From Tepidimonas taiwanensis (GTDB taxonomy: Bacteria; Pseudomonadota; Gammaproteobacteria; Burkholderiales; Burkholderiaceae_C): 64,000 nucleotides of DNA. The stretch is taken from assembly GCF_020162115.1 (NCBI RefSeq), contig NZ_CP083911.1, positions 2,418,001-2,482,000 on the forward strand, read 5' to 3'. The notes under the pieces were generated by a model. The model was not told the DNA's origin. It searched no databases and saw nothing but the letters and a program-made list of their open reading frames with translations. Within the stretch, counting starts at the first letter, position 1. Each line of letters starts with the position of its first letter. Position numbers and translations under genes: made by a program. Shown here one piece after another: positions 52,800 to 59,950 of the stretch.

Positions 52800-53399
52800 A
52801 TGATGCGCCGTCGAACCCTGCTTGCCCTGGCGGCCCTGGCCGCCGTCACGACCCCGTTACCGATGAACGCCCACACCGCCCCCGCACCGTCCACTCCGGC
52901 GCCGAACACCGCCGCCTGCCCCGCCATCCTGCAGCACCGCTTCGGTCGGCTGCAGGACGAAAAACCCCAGGACCTGTGCCAGTACGCCGGGCAGGTGGTG
53001 CTGGTCGTCAACACCGCCAGCTACTGTGGCTTCACGCAGCAGTACAAAGGGCTGGAAGAGCTCTATCGGCGCTACCGCGAGCGGGGTTTCGTCGTGCTCG
53101 GCTTTCCGTCCAACGACTTCGGCCAGCAGGAGCCCGGCAGCAACCAGCAGATCGCCGAGTTCTGCGAAAACACCTTCGGCGTGCAGTTCCCGATGTTCGT
53201 CAAATCGCACGTGCGCGGCCCGCAGGCCAACCCGCTGTTCAAGCAGCTGGTCGAGCGCACCGGCACCACGCCGAAGTGGAATTTCTACAAATACCTGATC
53301 AGCCGCGACGGGCGCACGGTCCTCGCCTACAACAGCCTGACCGCCCCCGACAGCGCCACGCTGCGCCGCGATATCGAGCGGCTGCTCGGCGCCTCGTGA
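52800..53399 (+). CDS. Exported glutathione peroxidase-family protein
   Basis: 199 residues. The N-terminus MMRRRTLLALAALAAVTTPL is a signal peptide, so the protein is periplasmic. The peroxidatic cysteine lies in VVNTASYCGFTQQYKGLEEL (Cys76), the Gln in FPSNDFGQQEPGS and the Trp in TPKWNFYKYL complete the catalytic tetrad. A second Cys in IAEFCENTFGV could be the resolving cysteine of thioredoxin-dependent enzymes. Detoxifies peroxides. ATG 52800 or 52803. Stands between glnE and an NlpC/P60 gene on the other strand. Confidence 0.92.
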   Translation: MMRRRTLLALAALAAVTTPLPMNAHTAPAPSTPAPNTAACPAILQHRFGRLQDEKPQDLCQYAGQVVLVVNTASYCGFTQQYKGLEELYRRYRERGFVVLGFPSNDFGQQEPGSNQQIAEFCENTFGVQFPMFVKSHVRGPQANPLFKQLVERTGTTPKWNFYKYLISRDGRTVLAYNSLTAPDSATLRRDIERLLGAS

Positions 53400-53405
53400 A
53401 CGACC

Positions 53406-54002
53406 TCAGCGCACCGCGGGCTGTGGCGCCGCGGCAGCGTCCACCCGGCGCGCGCCATTGAAGCGGCGCGCCCAGTAGCGGTCGTTCATGTCGCTGATCT
53501 TGACGTGGTCGCCCTTGCTCGGCGAGTGGATGAACTTGCCGTCGCCCAGATACACGCCGACGTGGCTGAACGCCCGCCGCATCGTGTTGAAAAACACCAG
53601 ATCACCAGGGCGCAACTCGTCCTTCGCGATCGGGGTCGTCGCCTGCGCCTGCTCGGCGGCGCGGCGGGGCAGCACCAGGCCCAGCGTGTTCGCGTAGACG
53701 TAGCGCACGAAGCCGCTGCAGTCGAAACCCGTCTCCGCGCTGTTGCCCCCGCGGCGGTAGGGCACGCCGATCAGGCCGAGCGCGGTGTGCAGCAGCCGGG
53801 TCGCCGTCTCCCCGGTTTCCATGCCGACCGTCTGAAGCTGTTGCAGCCAAGCGGCGCCGCTGGACGCGACCGGGAGGCTGACCGTCGTCGCCGCGATCCC
53901 GGTCTCTGGCGCGAGCGCGGGATCGCCGTCGAAATCGACGGGCGCGGCATGCAGGGTCAGGGCGAACAACCCACCCACGGTCAGGACGGCGAGACGACGC
54001 AT
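53406..54002 (-). CDS. NlpC/P60-family peptidoglycan endopeptidase
   Basis: 198 residues with a signal peptide (about 1-20, LAVLTVGGLFALTLHAA). The NlpC/P60 domain begins near residue 68: GVPYRRGGNSAETGFDCSGF carries catalytic Cys95, FSHVGVYLGDGKFIHSPSKG carries His147 and His159. Cleaves peptide stems of peptidoglycan in the periplasm. No SH3 or LysM domain. The stop lies seven bases from that of the convergent peroxidase gene. Confidence 0.93.
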   Translation of the reverse strand: MRRLAVLTVGGLFALTLHAAPVDFDGDPALAPETGIAATTVSLPVASSGAAWLQQLQTVGMETGETATRLLHTALGLIGVPYRRGGNSAETGFDCSGFVRYVYANTLGLVLPRRAAEQAQATTPIAKDELRPGDLVFFNTMRRAFSHVGVYLGDGKFIHSPSKGDHVKISDMNDRYWARRFNGARRVDAAAAPQPAVR

Positions 54003-54023
54003 AGCCTTTGATCGTAGCAGAAC

Positions 54024-55082
54024 TCACCGCAGTGCCGCGGTACACCCCGCCGTCATCGACTGCGCCAGCCGGTGCAGCGCCTGCCACGGATCGGCGGGCC
54101 ACTCGGGCATCGACAGCCCTTTGACGATGCCGTCCACCGTCTGCGCCTCGGCCAGCCAGCGGCCGGTCTGGGCCGTGCGCAGCCGCGGCAACAGGCGCTC
54201 GTAGCGCTTTTCGCGCGGGCCCCAGACACGCTGCTCGCGCAGGGCCAGTGGCAACGGCTGCCCCCCGTCCAGGGCCAGCCGCACACGGTGCAGCGTGCGC
54301 GCCTCTTCCGCCAGCGCCCAGTGCACCGGCACCGGTGCCACGCCCTCGGCGCGCAGGCCATCCAGCATCCGCTGCACGCGCGCGGGCTCGCCGTCGAGCA
54401 CCGCCTCGGGCAACCGGAACGGGTCGTACCGCGCCACGTCGAGCACCGCGGTGCGCACCTGCTCGAACGACAGCTCCCCCGGCGGATACAGCAGGCCGAG
54501 CTTGGCGATCTCCTGGTGCGCGGCGAGCAGATTGCCCTCGACCCGGTCGGTCAGGAACGCCAGCGTGCGCTGCCCCTCCTCGCCCGCGGCGACGTGTTGC
54601 CCCTGCGCCCGCAGGCGCTGGGCGATCCAGCCCGGCAGCTGCGCCCGCTCCACCGGGTCCACCCGCACCGCCACGCCGTGCGTCTGCAGGGCCGCAAACC
54701 ACGCGCTTTTGAGCGTCGCCCCATCCAGCCGCGGCAGCAGCACCAAGGTCACGGTGTCGGTCGATGCCGCGGCCGACGCCGCCAGCCGCTGCAGCGCCTC
54801 TGCACCCTCCTTGCCCGGTTTGCCAGACGGAATGCGCACCTCCACCAGCCGCTTGTCCGCAAACAGGCTCAGCGCCCCGCCGGCGGCGAGAATCGCGCTC
54901 CAATCGGTGTGCGCGCCGGTCACCGTGAAGACCGTGCGCTCGGTGTGCCCCGCGGCGCGCGCGGCCGCGCGGATCGCATCGGCCGCTTCCTGCACCAACA
55001 GCGCCTCGTCGCCGTGGACGACGTACAGTGGCGCCAGCGCGCGCTGGAGCTGGGCGGGCAACTGGGCGGCACCGATGAGCAT
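54024..55082 (-). CDS. holA: DNA polymerase III subunit delta
   Basis: 352 residues. The N-terminus LAPLYVVHGDEALLVQEAAD then AIRAAARAAGHTERTVFTV is the HolA clamp-loader signature; RVEGNLLAAHQEIAKLGLLY lies in the middle domain. HolA opens the beta clamp in the DNA polymerase III clamp loader. An ATG three codons upstream (55091) is an alternative start. In most relatives holA directly follows lptE and leuS; here 3.1 kb with a chemoreceptor and arginase separates holA from lptE. Confidence 0.92.
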   Translation of the reverse strand: MLIGAAQLPAQLQRALAPLYVVHGDEALLVQEAADAIRAAARAAGHTERTVFTVTGAHTDWSAILAAGGALSLFADKRLVEVRIPSGKPGKEGAEALQRLAASAAASTDTVTLVLLPRLDGATLKSAWFAALQTHGVAVRVDPVERAQLPGWIAQRLRAQGQHVAAGEEGQRTLAFLTDRVEGNLLAAHQEIAKLGLLYPPGELSFEQVRTAVLDVARYDPFRLPEAVLDGEPARVQRMLDGLRAEGVAPVPVHWALAEEARTLHRVRLALDGGQPLPLALREQRVWGPREKRYERLLPRLRTAQTGRWLAEAQTVDGIVKGLSMPEWPADPWQALHRLAQSMTAGCTAALR

Positions 55083-55249
55083 GGCAACCATTCTAGAGCC
55101 GTGTCACACTATGGACTCGGCTCGATCCGGCACGAGGAAGTGGGGTCTTGCCTGCAACGTTCTGTGCTGAATCAGAACGGCAGGTGACGCACCCCAACGC
55201 CGCGCCGACGCAGTAGTGGCTTGGCTGATTTCAATCGTTCGGTATCCGC

Positions 55250-56197
55250 ATGAATGCTGTCACCCTCACGACGCCCATCGCGCTCATCGGGGCCCCCACC
55301 GACGTCGGTGCCGGTGCCCGCGGGGCCTCCATGGGCCCCGAGGCCCTGCGCGTCGCCGGCCTGCAGCCGGCGCTCGAATCCCACGGTCTGTCCGTCATCG
55401 ACCGCGGCAATCTCAGCGGTCCGCCCAACCCGTGGCAGCCCCCGCAAGGCGGCTACCGCCACCTGGACGAGGTGGTGGCGTGGAATCGCGCGGTGCACGA
55501 CGCGATCCACGCCGAGCTGGCGCAGGGCCACCTGCCGATCCTGCTCGGCGGCGACCATTGCCTGGCGATGGGGTCGATCAGCGCGGTCGCGCGCCACTGC
55601 CGCGCCGTGGGCAAAAAGCTGCGCGTGCTGTGGCTGGACGCGCACGCCGACTTCAACACCTCAACCTTGACGCCCAGCGGTAATTTGCACGGCATGCCCG
55701 TGGCGTGCCTGTGCGGCTTCGGGCCGGACGAGTTGGTTTACCTGGGAGGCGAAGGGCCCGCCCTACGGCCGGATCAGGTGCGCCAGATCGGCATCCGCAG
55801 CGTCGACCCGGGCGAGAAGCGCTTCGTGCACGAACAGGGGCTGGAGGTGTACGACATGCGCTACATCGACGAGATGGGGATGCGCCATACGATGGAGCAG
55901 GCGCTGGCCGGGCTGGACGCCGACACCCACCTGCACGTGAGCTTCGACGTGGACTTTCTGGACCCGGAAATCGCCCCCGGCGTCGGCACCACCGTGCCCG
56001 GCGGCCCCACCTACCGCGAGGCGCAGCTGTGCATGGAAATGATCGCCGACACGGGACGGCTGGGAAGCCTGGACATCGTCGAGCTCAACCCCGCGCTGGA
56101 CGTGCGCAACCGCACTGCGCTGCTGGCCGTGGACCTCGTCGAGAGCCTTTTTGGCAAGAGCACGCTGATGCGCGAACACCAGGTGCGCCGGCGCTGA
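55250..56197 (+). CDS. rocF: Arginase
   Basis: 315 residues, ureohydrolase family. The binuclear manganese site is intact: His in LGGDHCLAMGS, WLDAHADFN (Asp/His/Asp) and SFDVDFLDPEIAPGVGTTVP (Asp/Asp), with SGNLHGMP carrying the substrate loop. Length and IALIGAPTDVGAGARGASMG at the start indicate arginase and not agmatinase. Hydrolyses arginine to ornithine and urea. It stands on the plus strand between holA and a chemoreceptor, an unusual place. Confidence 0.93.
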   Translation: MNAVTLTTPIALIGAPTDVGAGARGASMGPEALRVAGLQPALESHGLSVIDRGNLSGPPNPWQPPQGGYRHLDEVVAWNRAVHDAIHAELAQGHLPILLGGDHCLAMGSISAVARHCRAVGKKLRVLWLDAHADFNTSTLTPSGNLHGMPVACLCGFGPDELVYLGGEGPALRPDQVRQIGIRSVDPGEKRFVHEQGLEVYDMRYIDEMGMRHTMEQALAGLDADTHLHVSFDVDFLDPEIAPGVGTTVPGGPTYREAQLCMEMIADTGRLGSLDIVELNPALDVRNRTALLAVDLVESLFGKSTLMREHQVRRR

Positions 56198-56286
56198 TCG
56201 ACGCTGCGCCGCGCCACGGGCACCGATGCGGGCCACGCGCCGGCCCTGTGCCGTGGCGTGCGGACACACGACCGCGCCGCGGCGCG

Positions 56287-58125
56287 TCAAGCGGCTGGCA
56301 GACGCGGCACCGCCGCGGAGCCACCATCGTCGACGCGGAACCGCGCCACGGCACCGGCCAGCTCGGCAGCCTGCTGCTTCAGCGCCGTCGCTGCAGCCGC
56401 CCCCTCTTCGACCAGCGCCGCGTTTTGCTGCGTGCTCTGGTCCAAGTTCGAGACCGCTGCGCCGATTTGCTCGATACCGTCGCGCTGCTCCTGCACCGCC
56501 GCCGCGATGTCGCGCATCATCGTCGTCAAGCCTTGAATGGCTTGGACCACGCGCTCCACTTCCTGCTCGGCTTGCTCGACCAAAGTCGAGCCCTCACGCA
56601 CCTCGTTGACCGAAGATTCAATCAGCGCCTTGATTTCACGCGCGGCCTGGGCGCTGCGCTGCGCGAGCGACCGCACTTCACCCGCCACCACGGCAAACCC
56701 GCGCCCCGCCTCGCCCGCGCGCGCCGCTTCCACCGCGGCGTTGAGCGCCAGAATATTGGTTTGAAAGGCGATGCCGTCGATGACGTTGACGATATCGCCC
56801 ACCCGCTGCGAGGTCGCCGAGATGTTCGACATCTTGGTGGTGACCATGCCCATGACCTCGCCCCCGCGCGTGGCGGCGGCCGCGACCTCGTCCGCCCGTC
56901 GGCTTGCCTGCTGCGCTTGCTGCGCCGTCTGCGCCACGGTGGCGTTCATCTGCTCCATGGTCGCCGCGGTCTGCTCCAAGCTCGAAGCCGCCGATTCGGT
57001 GCGCGCCGACAGATCCATGTTGCCGGCCGAAATTTCCTCTGCGGCGGTGTGGACCTGCTCGCTCGCTTGCCGAATCTCGATCAACACCGCCTGCAACTTG
57101 GCCACAAAGGTGTTGAAGTGCTCGCTGATGCGCGCCACCTCCGACACGCCGTCGGTGGGCAGGCGTCGCGTCAAGTCACTGTCGCCCGAGGCCACCTCAT
57201 GCAACGCATGGTCGAGCCGACGCAGCGACGCCAACGAATGGTGCACCAACACGCCCACCAACAGCGCGCTGAGCAAGCCCACCGCCACCGCCCCCACCAG
57301 AGAGTTGAGCTGCAGCCCGTCCAGGGCCGCCAAGGCCTCATCCTCGTGCACCGCGATCATCAGCTGCCACGGCGTTTGCTCGATCGGCTGCCCCACCAGC
57401 AACCACCGCACCCCGTTGAGCGTGATGGGAAACGCCTCTTGTGAGACGCGCTGCAACACGTCGGCCGTCAGCCCGGCCGACCACTGCGTGGCGGGCTTGA
57501 GGATCAGGGCCTGATCCGGATGCGCCACAAAGCGCCCATCCTGCGTCACGATGAAGGCCAGACTGGAGGGCGTGGGCCGGATCGCGTCGATGTTGGCCTG
57601 CACCACATCCAAAAAGATATCGCCCGCCACCACCCCGCGGACGCTGCCCCCGTCACGCGCCGCGGCGGCCACCGTGGTCACCAGCCGTCCGGTGCCCGCG
57701 TCCACATAAGGCTCGGTCAACACGGCACCTGTGGCCGCCTCCGCCGCGCGATACCACGGCCGCCCGGTGGGATCCCAGTCCGGCGGCAAATTTTGCGGTG
57801 ACGAAAAGACGTAGCGCTTGTCGGACCAGCCGATGTAGGTGGTATCAAACCCCGCGGCCTTGACCATCATCTGCAACACCGGCAGCGGATCGGGGGTCGC
57901 CACCACCGGCAGCATCGCCTCGACCGCACGACGCGCACCCTGCAGCCATTGCGCCACCGCGGCAGCGCGGGCGGTCGCCAGTGACTCGGCATCCTGCTCC
58001 ACCGTGGCGCGCAACGCTTGCTGGGCCAACACGATATTGACGGCCGAGACCGCCACCACGCTCAGGACGGCCAGCGCCGTCGACAGCACCATCAAACGGC
58101 CGCGCAAAGATTGCAAAATTTTCAC
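56287..58125 (-). CDS. Methyl-accepting chemotaxis protein with Cache sensor
   Basis: 612 residues from GTG 58125 (AGGGA five bases upstream); an in-frame TTG exists at 58143. First membrane helix about 12-34, periplasmic dCache-like sensor (FDTTYIGWSDKRYVFSSPQN, DPTGRPWYRAAEA, AGTGRLVTTVAAAARDG), second helix about 279-300, HAMP domain (RLDHALHEVASGDSDLTRRL), then the signalling hairpin with tip IAFQTNILALNAAVEAARAG. No CheR-binding pentapeptide. The ligand is unknown. It sits between lptE and arginase, in the path of the ancestral lptE-holA operon. Confidence 0.93.
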   Translation of the reverse strand: MKILQSLRGRLMVLSTALAVLSVVAVSAVNIVLAQQALRATVEQDAESLATARAAAVAQWLQGARRAVEAMLPVVATPDPLPVLQMMVKAAGFDTTYIGWSDKRYVFSSPQNLPPDWDPTGRPWYRAAEAATGAVLTEPYVDAGTGRLVTTVAAAARDGGSVRGVVAGDIFLDVVQANIDAIRPTPSSLAFIVTQDGRFVAHPDQALILKPATQWSAGLTADVLQRVSQEAFPITLNGVRWLLVGQPIEQTPWQLMIAVHEDEALAALDGLQLNSLVGAVAVGLLSALLVGVLVHHSLASLRRLDHALHEVASGDSDLTRRLPTDGVSEVARISEHFNTFVAKLQAVLIEIRQASEQVHTAAEEISAGNMDLSARTESAASSLEQTAATMEQMNATVAQTAQQAQQASRRADEVAAAATRGGEVMGMVTTKMSNISATSQRVGDIVNVIDGIAFQTNILALNAAVEAARAGEAGRGFAVVAGEVRSLAQRSAQAAREIKALIESSVNEVREGSTLVEQAEQEVERVVQAIQGLTTMMRDIAAAVQEQRDGIEQIGAAVSNLDQSTQQNAALVEEGAAAATALKQQAAELAGAVARFRVDDGGSAAVPRLPAA

Positions 58126-58200
58126 TTTTTCCCTTGGTAGCAATACCTAAGGTTGAACTTTGGCAGATTTGGGACGACCTGGGTATTACCCTTAATAGCT

Positions 58201-58764
58201 TCAGGGTTTTTGTGGTGCCGGCGCACGGCTCAGCAGCATCAGCCACTGCCGCAGCAAGGCCGCGCGCATATCGTCGAACAGCAGCGCCTCTTCCGCCTCT
58301 TTGCCCAGCACCACCGTCTCGGAGAAGCTCAGCTCGCGCTCCTGGAACAGCTCGGTGGCGGGGATCAGCTCGCGCCCCGATGGCGTGCGCAGGGCAAAGC
58401 GCAGGCGCCGGCGCAGCGCGAGTTCGCGCACCTGACCGGCGGCGGTGGTGCCGACGACGACGCGCTCGCGCTGGTCCTGCAGCACCTGCAGGATGACATC
58501 CGCCGCCGGCGCGGAGGACGGGGCGGCGGCCGGGGGAGGCCCGCCGGCTTCCAGCACCGTCACCCCGGCGGCCCGCAACTGGGCACGCAGGCCCTGCAGC
58601 ACGTCGCTGTCTGCCGGTGCCTGCAGCCGCAGCGTCGCAAACGCAAAGCGCAGGTCCGCCCCGCGCAGCCGAAAGCCGCAACCGGGCAGCGCCGCGGCGG
58701 CCAGCCCGCCGACCAGCAGCCCCCGCAGCCAGGTTCGGCGCGTCGCCACGCTTGTATGTTTCAT
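58201..58764 (-). CDS. lptE: LPS-assembly lipoprotein LptE
   Basis: 187 residues. Lipoprotein signal with lipobox ALPGC (Cys29) preceded by RRTWLRG. The mature part begins GFRLRGADLRFAFATLRLQA, the LptE hallmark, and contains LPS-assembly sheet segments such as RELALRRRLRFALRTPSGRE and ELFQERELSFSETVVLGKEA. LptE is the plug of the LptD outer-membrane LPS translocon and is essential in most Gram-negatives. Normally co-transcribed from leuS; here an IS110 element sits just upstream, so expression must come from a promoter within or next to the IS. Confidence 0.9.
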   Translation of the reverse strand: MKHTSVATRRTWLRGLLVGGLAAAALPGCGFRLRGADLRFAFATLRLQAPADSDVLQGLRAQLRAAGVTVLEAGGPPPAAAPSSAPAADVILQVLQDQRERVVVGTTAAGQVRELALRRRLRFALRTPSGRELIPATELFQERELSFSETVVLGKEAEEALLFDDMRAALLRQWLMLLSRAPAPQKP

Positions 58765-58774
58765 ACCAGACCAG

Positions 58775-58959
58775 TGCGGTAGAGTTTGACTGCCGACGAG
58801 GCGGCCAGACCGGCCCGTGCAGTTTGGTATCCGCTGGGGTGATCGAGCCCGTGTCTGAGTACAGAGCGCACGGCCGCCGTGCTGGTCTTCCTCAAGCCCG
58901 AACGGTTACGCGCGCTGGCCTGTCCGAGCGCGCATGCACAAGCAAGGGATCCGAAGACC
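58775..58959 (+). ncRNA. Candidate bridge-RNA region of the IS110 element
   Basis: IS110-group elements encode a structured bridge RNA in the non-coding end next to the transposase start, which pairs with donor and target DNA. Here the only long non-coding end is 5' of the transposase, about 185 bases, the expected size. I infer the location from family knowledge; the fold and the pairing loops were not derived. Confidence 0.4.
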
Positions 58960-59934
58960 ATGTCTGCTTCCTCTGTGGTGGTGGGCATCGACGTGGCCAA
59001 AGCGCATGTCGATGTCTGTGTGCTGGGCGCCCAGTTCAAGGCCCAGCGGTTTGACAACCAGGCCGAGGGCCACTCGGCCTTGACGGCGGCCCTGAAGCCG
59101 CTGGGGGTGGCGCTGGTGGTGATGGAGGCCACTGGCGGGTATGAAACGGAGCTGGCCTGCGCGCTGCAGGCGGCCGGCTTGCCGGTGGCGGTGGTCAACC
59201 CGCGCCAGGCGCGTGACTTCGCCAAATCGATGGGCCGCCTGGCCAAGACCGACGCCATCGATGCGCGCGTGCTGGCCGAGTACGCGGCGGTGCTGCTGCG
59301 CCGCGAGGACCTCACGCGCTTGCTGCGCCCGCTGCCCGATGCGCAGCAGCAGTGGCTCGCCGCGCTGGTCACACGCCGTCGGCAGCTGCTGGCCATGCTG
59401 CTGGCCGAACGCCAGCGCCTGCAGATCACGCCCCGCGGGCTGCACCCGAGCATCGAGGCGGTCATCGCGGTCATCAAGGCCCAGCTCGACGAGATCGATG
59501 GCCAGATGGTGGGCCACGTGCGCGAGCACTTTGGCGAGCTCGATGCGCTGCTGCAGTCGGCCCGCGGCATCGGCCCGGTGGCCAGCGCCACGCTCATTGC
59601 CGAGCTGCCCGAGCTCGGGCGGCTCAATCGGCGCGAAATCGCCGCGCTCGTGGGCATCGCCCCCATGGCCAACGACTCGGGCGCGAGCAAGGGGCGACGA
59701 CGCATCCAGGGCGGGCGCTTCGACGTGCGCCGCGTGCTCTACATGGCCACACTCACCGCTTGCCGCGCCAACCCCGTCATCAAGGCTTTCTACGAGCGCC
59801 TCATCGCTGCGGGGAAGTTGCCCAAGGTGGCACTGGTGGCGTGCATGCGCAAGCTGCTGACCATGCTCAATGCCATGGTCAGATCCAACAAACCTTGGGA
59901 CAGCTCGCTTCACAACTCGCCTCTCGGCGCTTGA
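58960..59934 (+). CDS. IS110-family transposase
   Basis: 324 residues. The N-terminal RuvC-like DEDD domain has GIDVAKAHVDVCV (Asp), VVMEATGGYETELA (Glu) and LAKTDAIDARVLAEYAA (Asp/Asp). The C-terminal Transposase_20 domain contains ARGIGPVASATLIAELPELG and MANDSGASKGRRRIQGGR, then RVLYMATLTACRANP with the catalytic serine region S-G. The gene is intact and full length, so the element may be active. An in-frame start at 58879 would add 27 residues but MSASSVVVGID is the typical beginning. Confidence 0.93.
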   Translation: MSASSVVVGIDVAKAHVDVCVLGAQFKAQRFDNQAEGHSALTAALKPLGVALVVMEATGGYETELACALQAAGLPVAVVNPRQARDFAKSMGRLAKTDAIDARVLAEYAAVLLRREDLTRLLRPLPDAQQQWLAALVTRRRQLLAMLLAERQRLQITPRGLHPSIEAVIAVIKAQLDEIDGQMVGHVREHFGELDALLQSARGIGPVASATLIAELPELGRLNRREIAALVGIAPMANDSGASKGRRRIQGGRFDVRRVLYMATLTACRANPVIKAFYERLIAAGKLPKVALVACMRKLLTMLNAMVRSNKPWDSSLHNSPLGA

Positions 59935-59950
59935 CAGAAAAGACGGTTAC

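Larger units (their letters stand above)
58765..59950 (+). mobile_element. IS110-family insertion sequence
   Basis: The interval between lptE (start 58764) and the leuS stop (59951) holds one IS110-family transposase gene on the opposite strand to the operon. The family lacks conventional terminal repeats and makes no target duplication, so exact ends cannot be read; the limits given are the maximum interval. The 3' side after the transposase stop is only 16 bases, the 5' non-coding side up to 195 bases. The octamer ACGGTTAC occurs at 58902-58909 and again at 59943-59950. Confidence 0.8.

Noticed and set aside
49916..53014. Minus-strand open frame of 1032 codons
   Set aside because: Shadow of glnE, which has both nucleotidyltransferase motifs on the plus strand.
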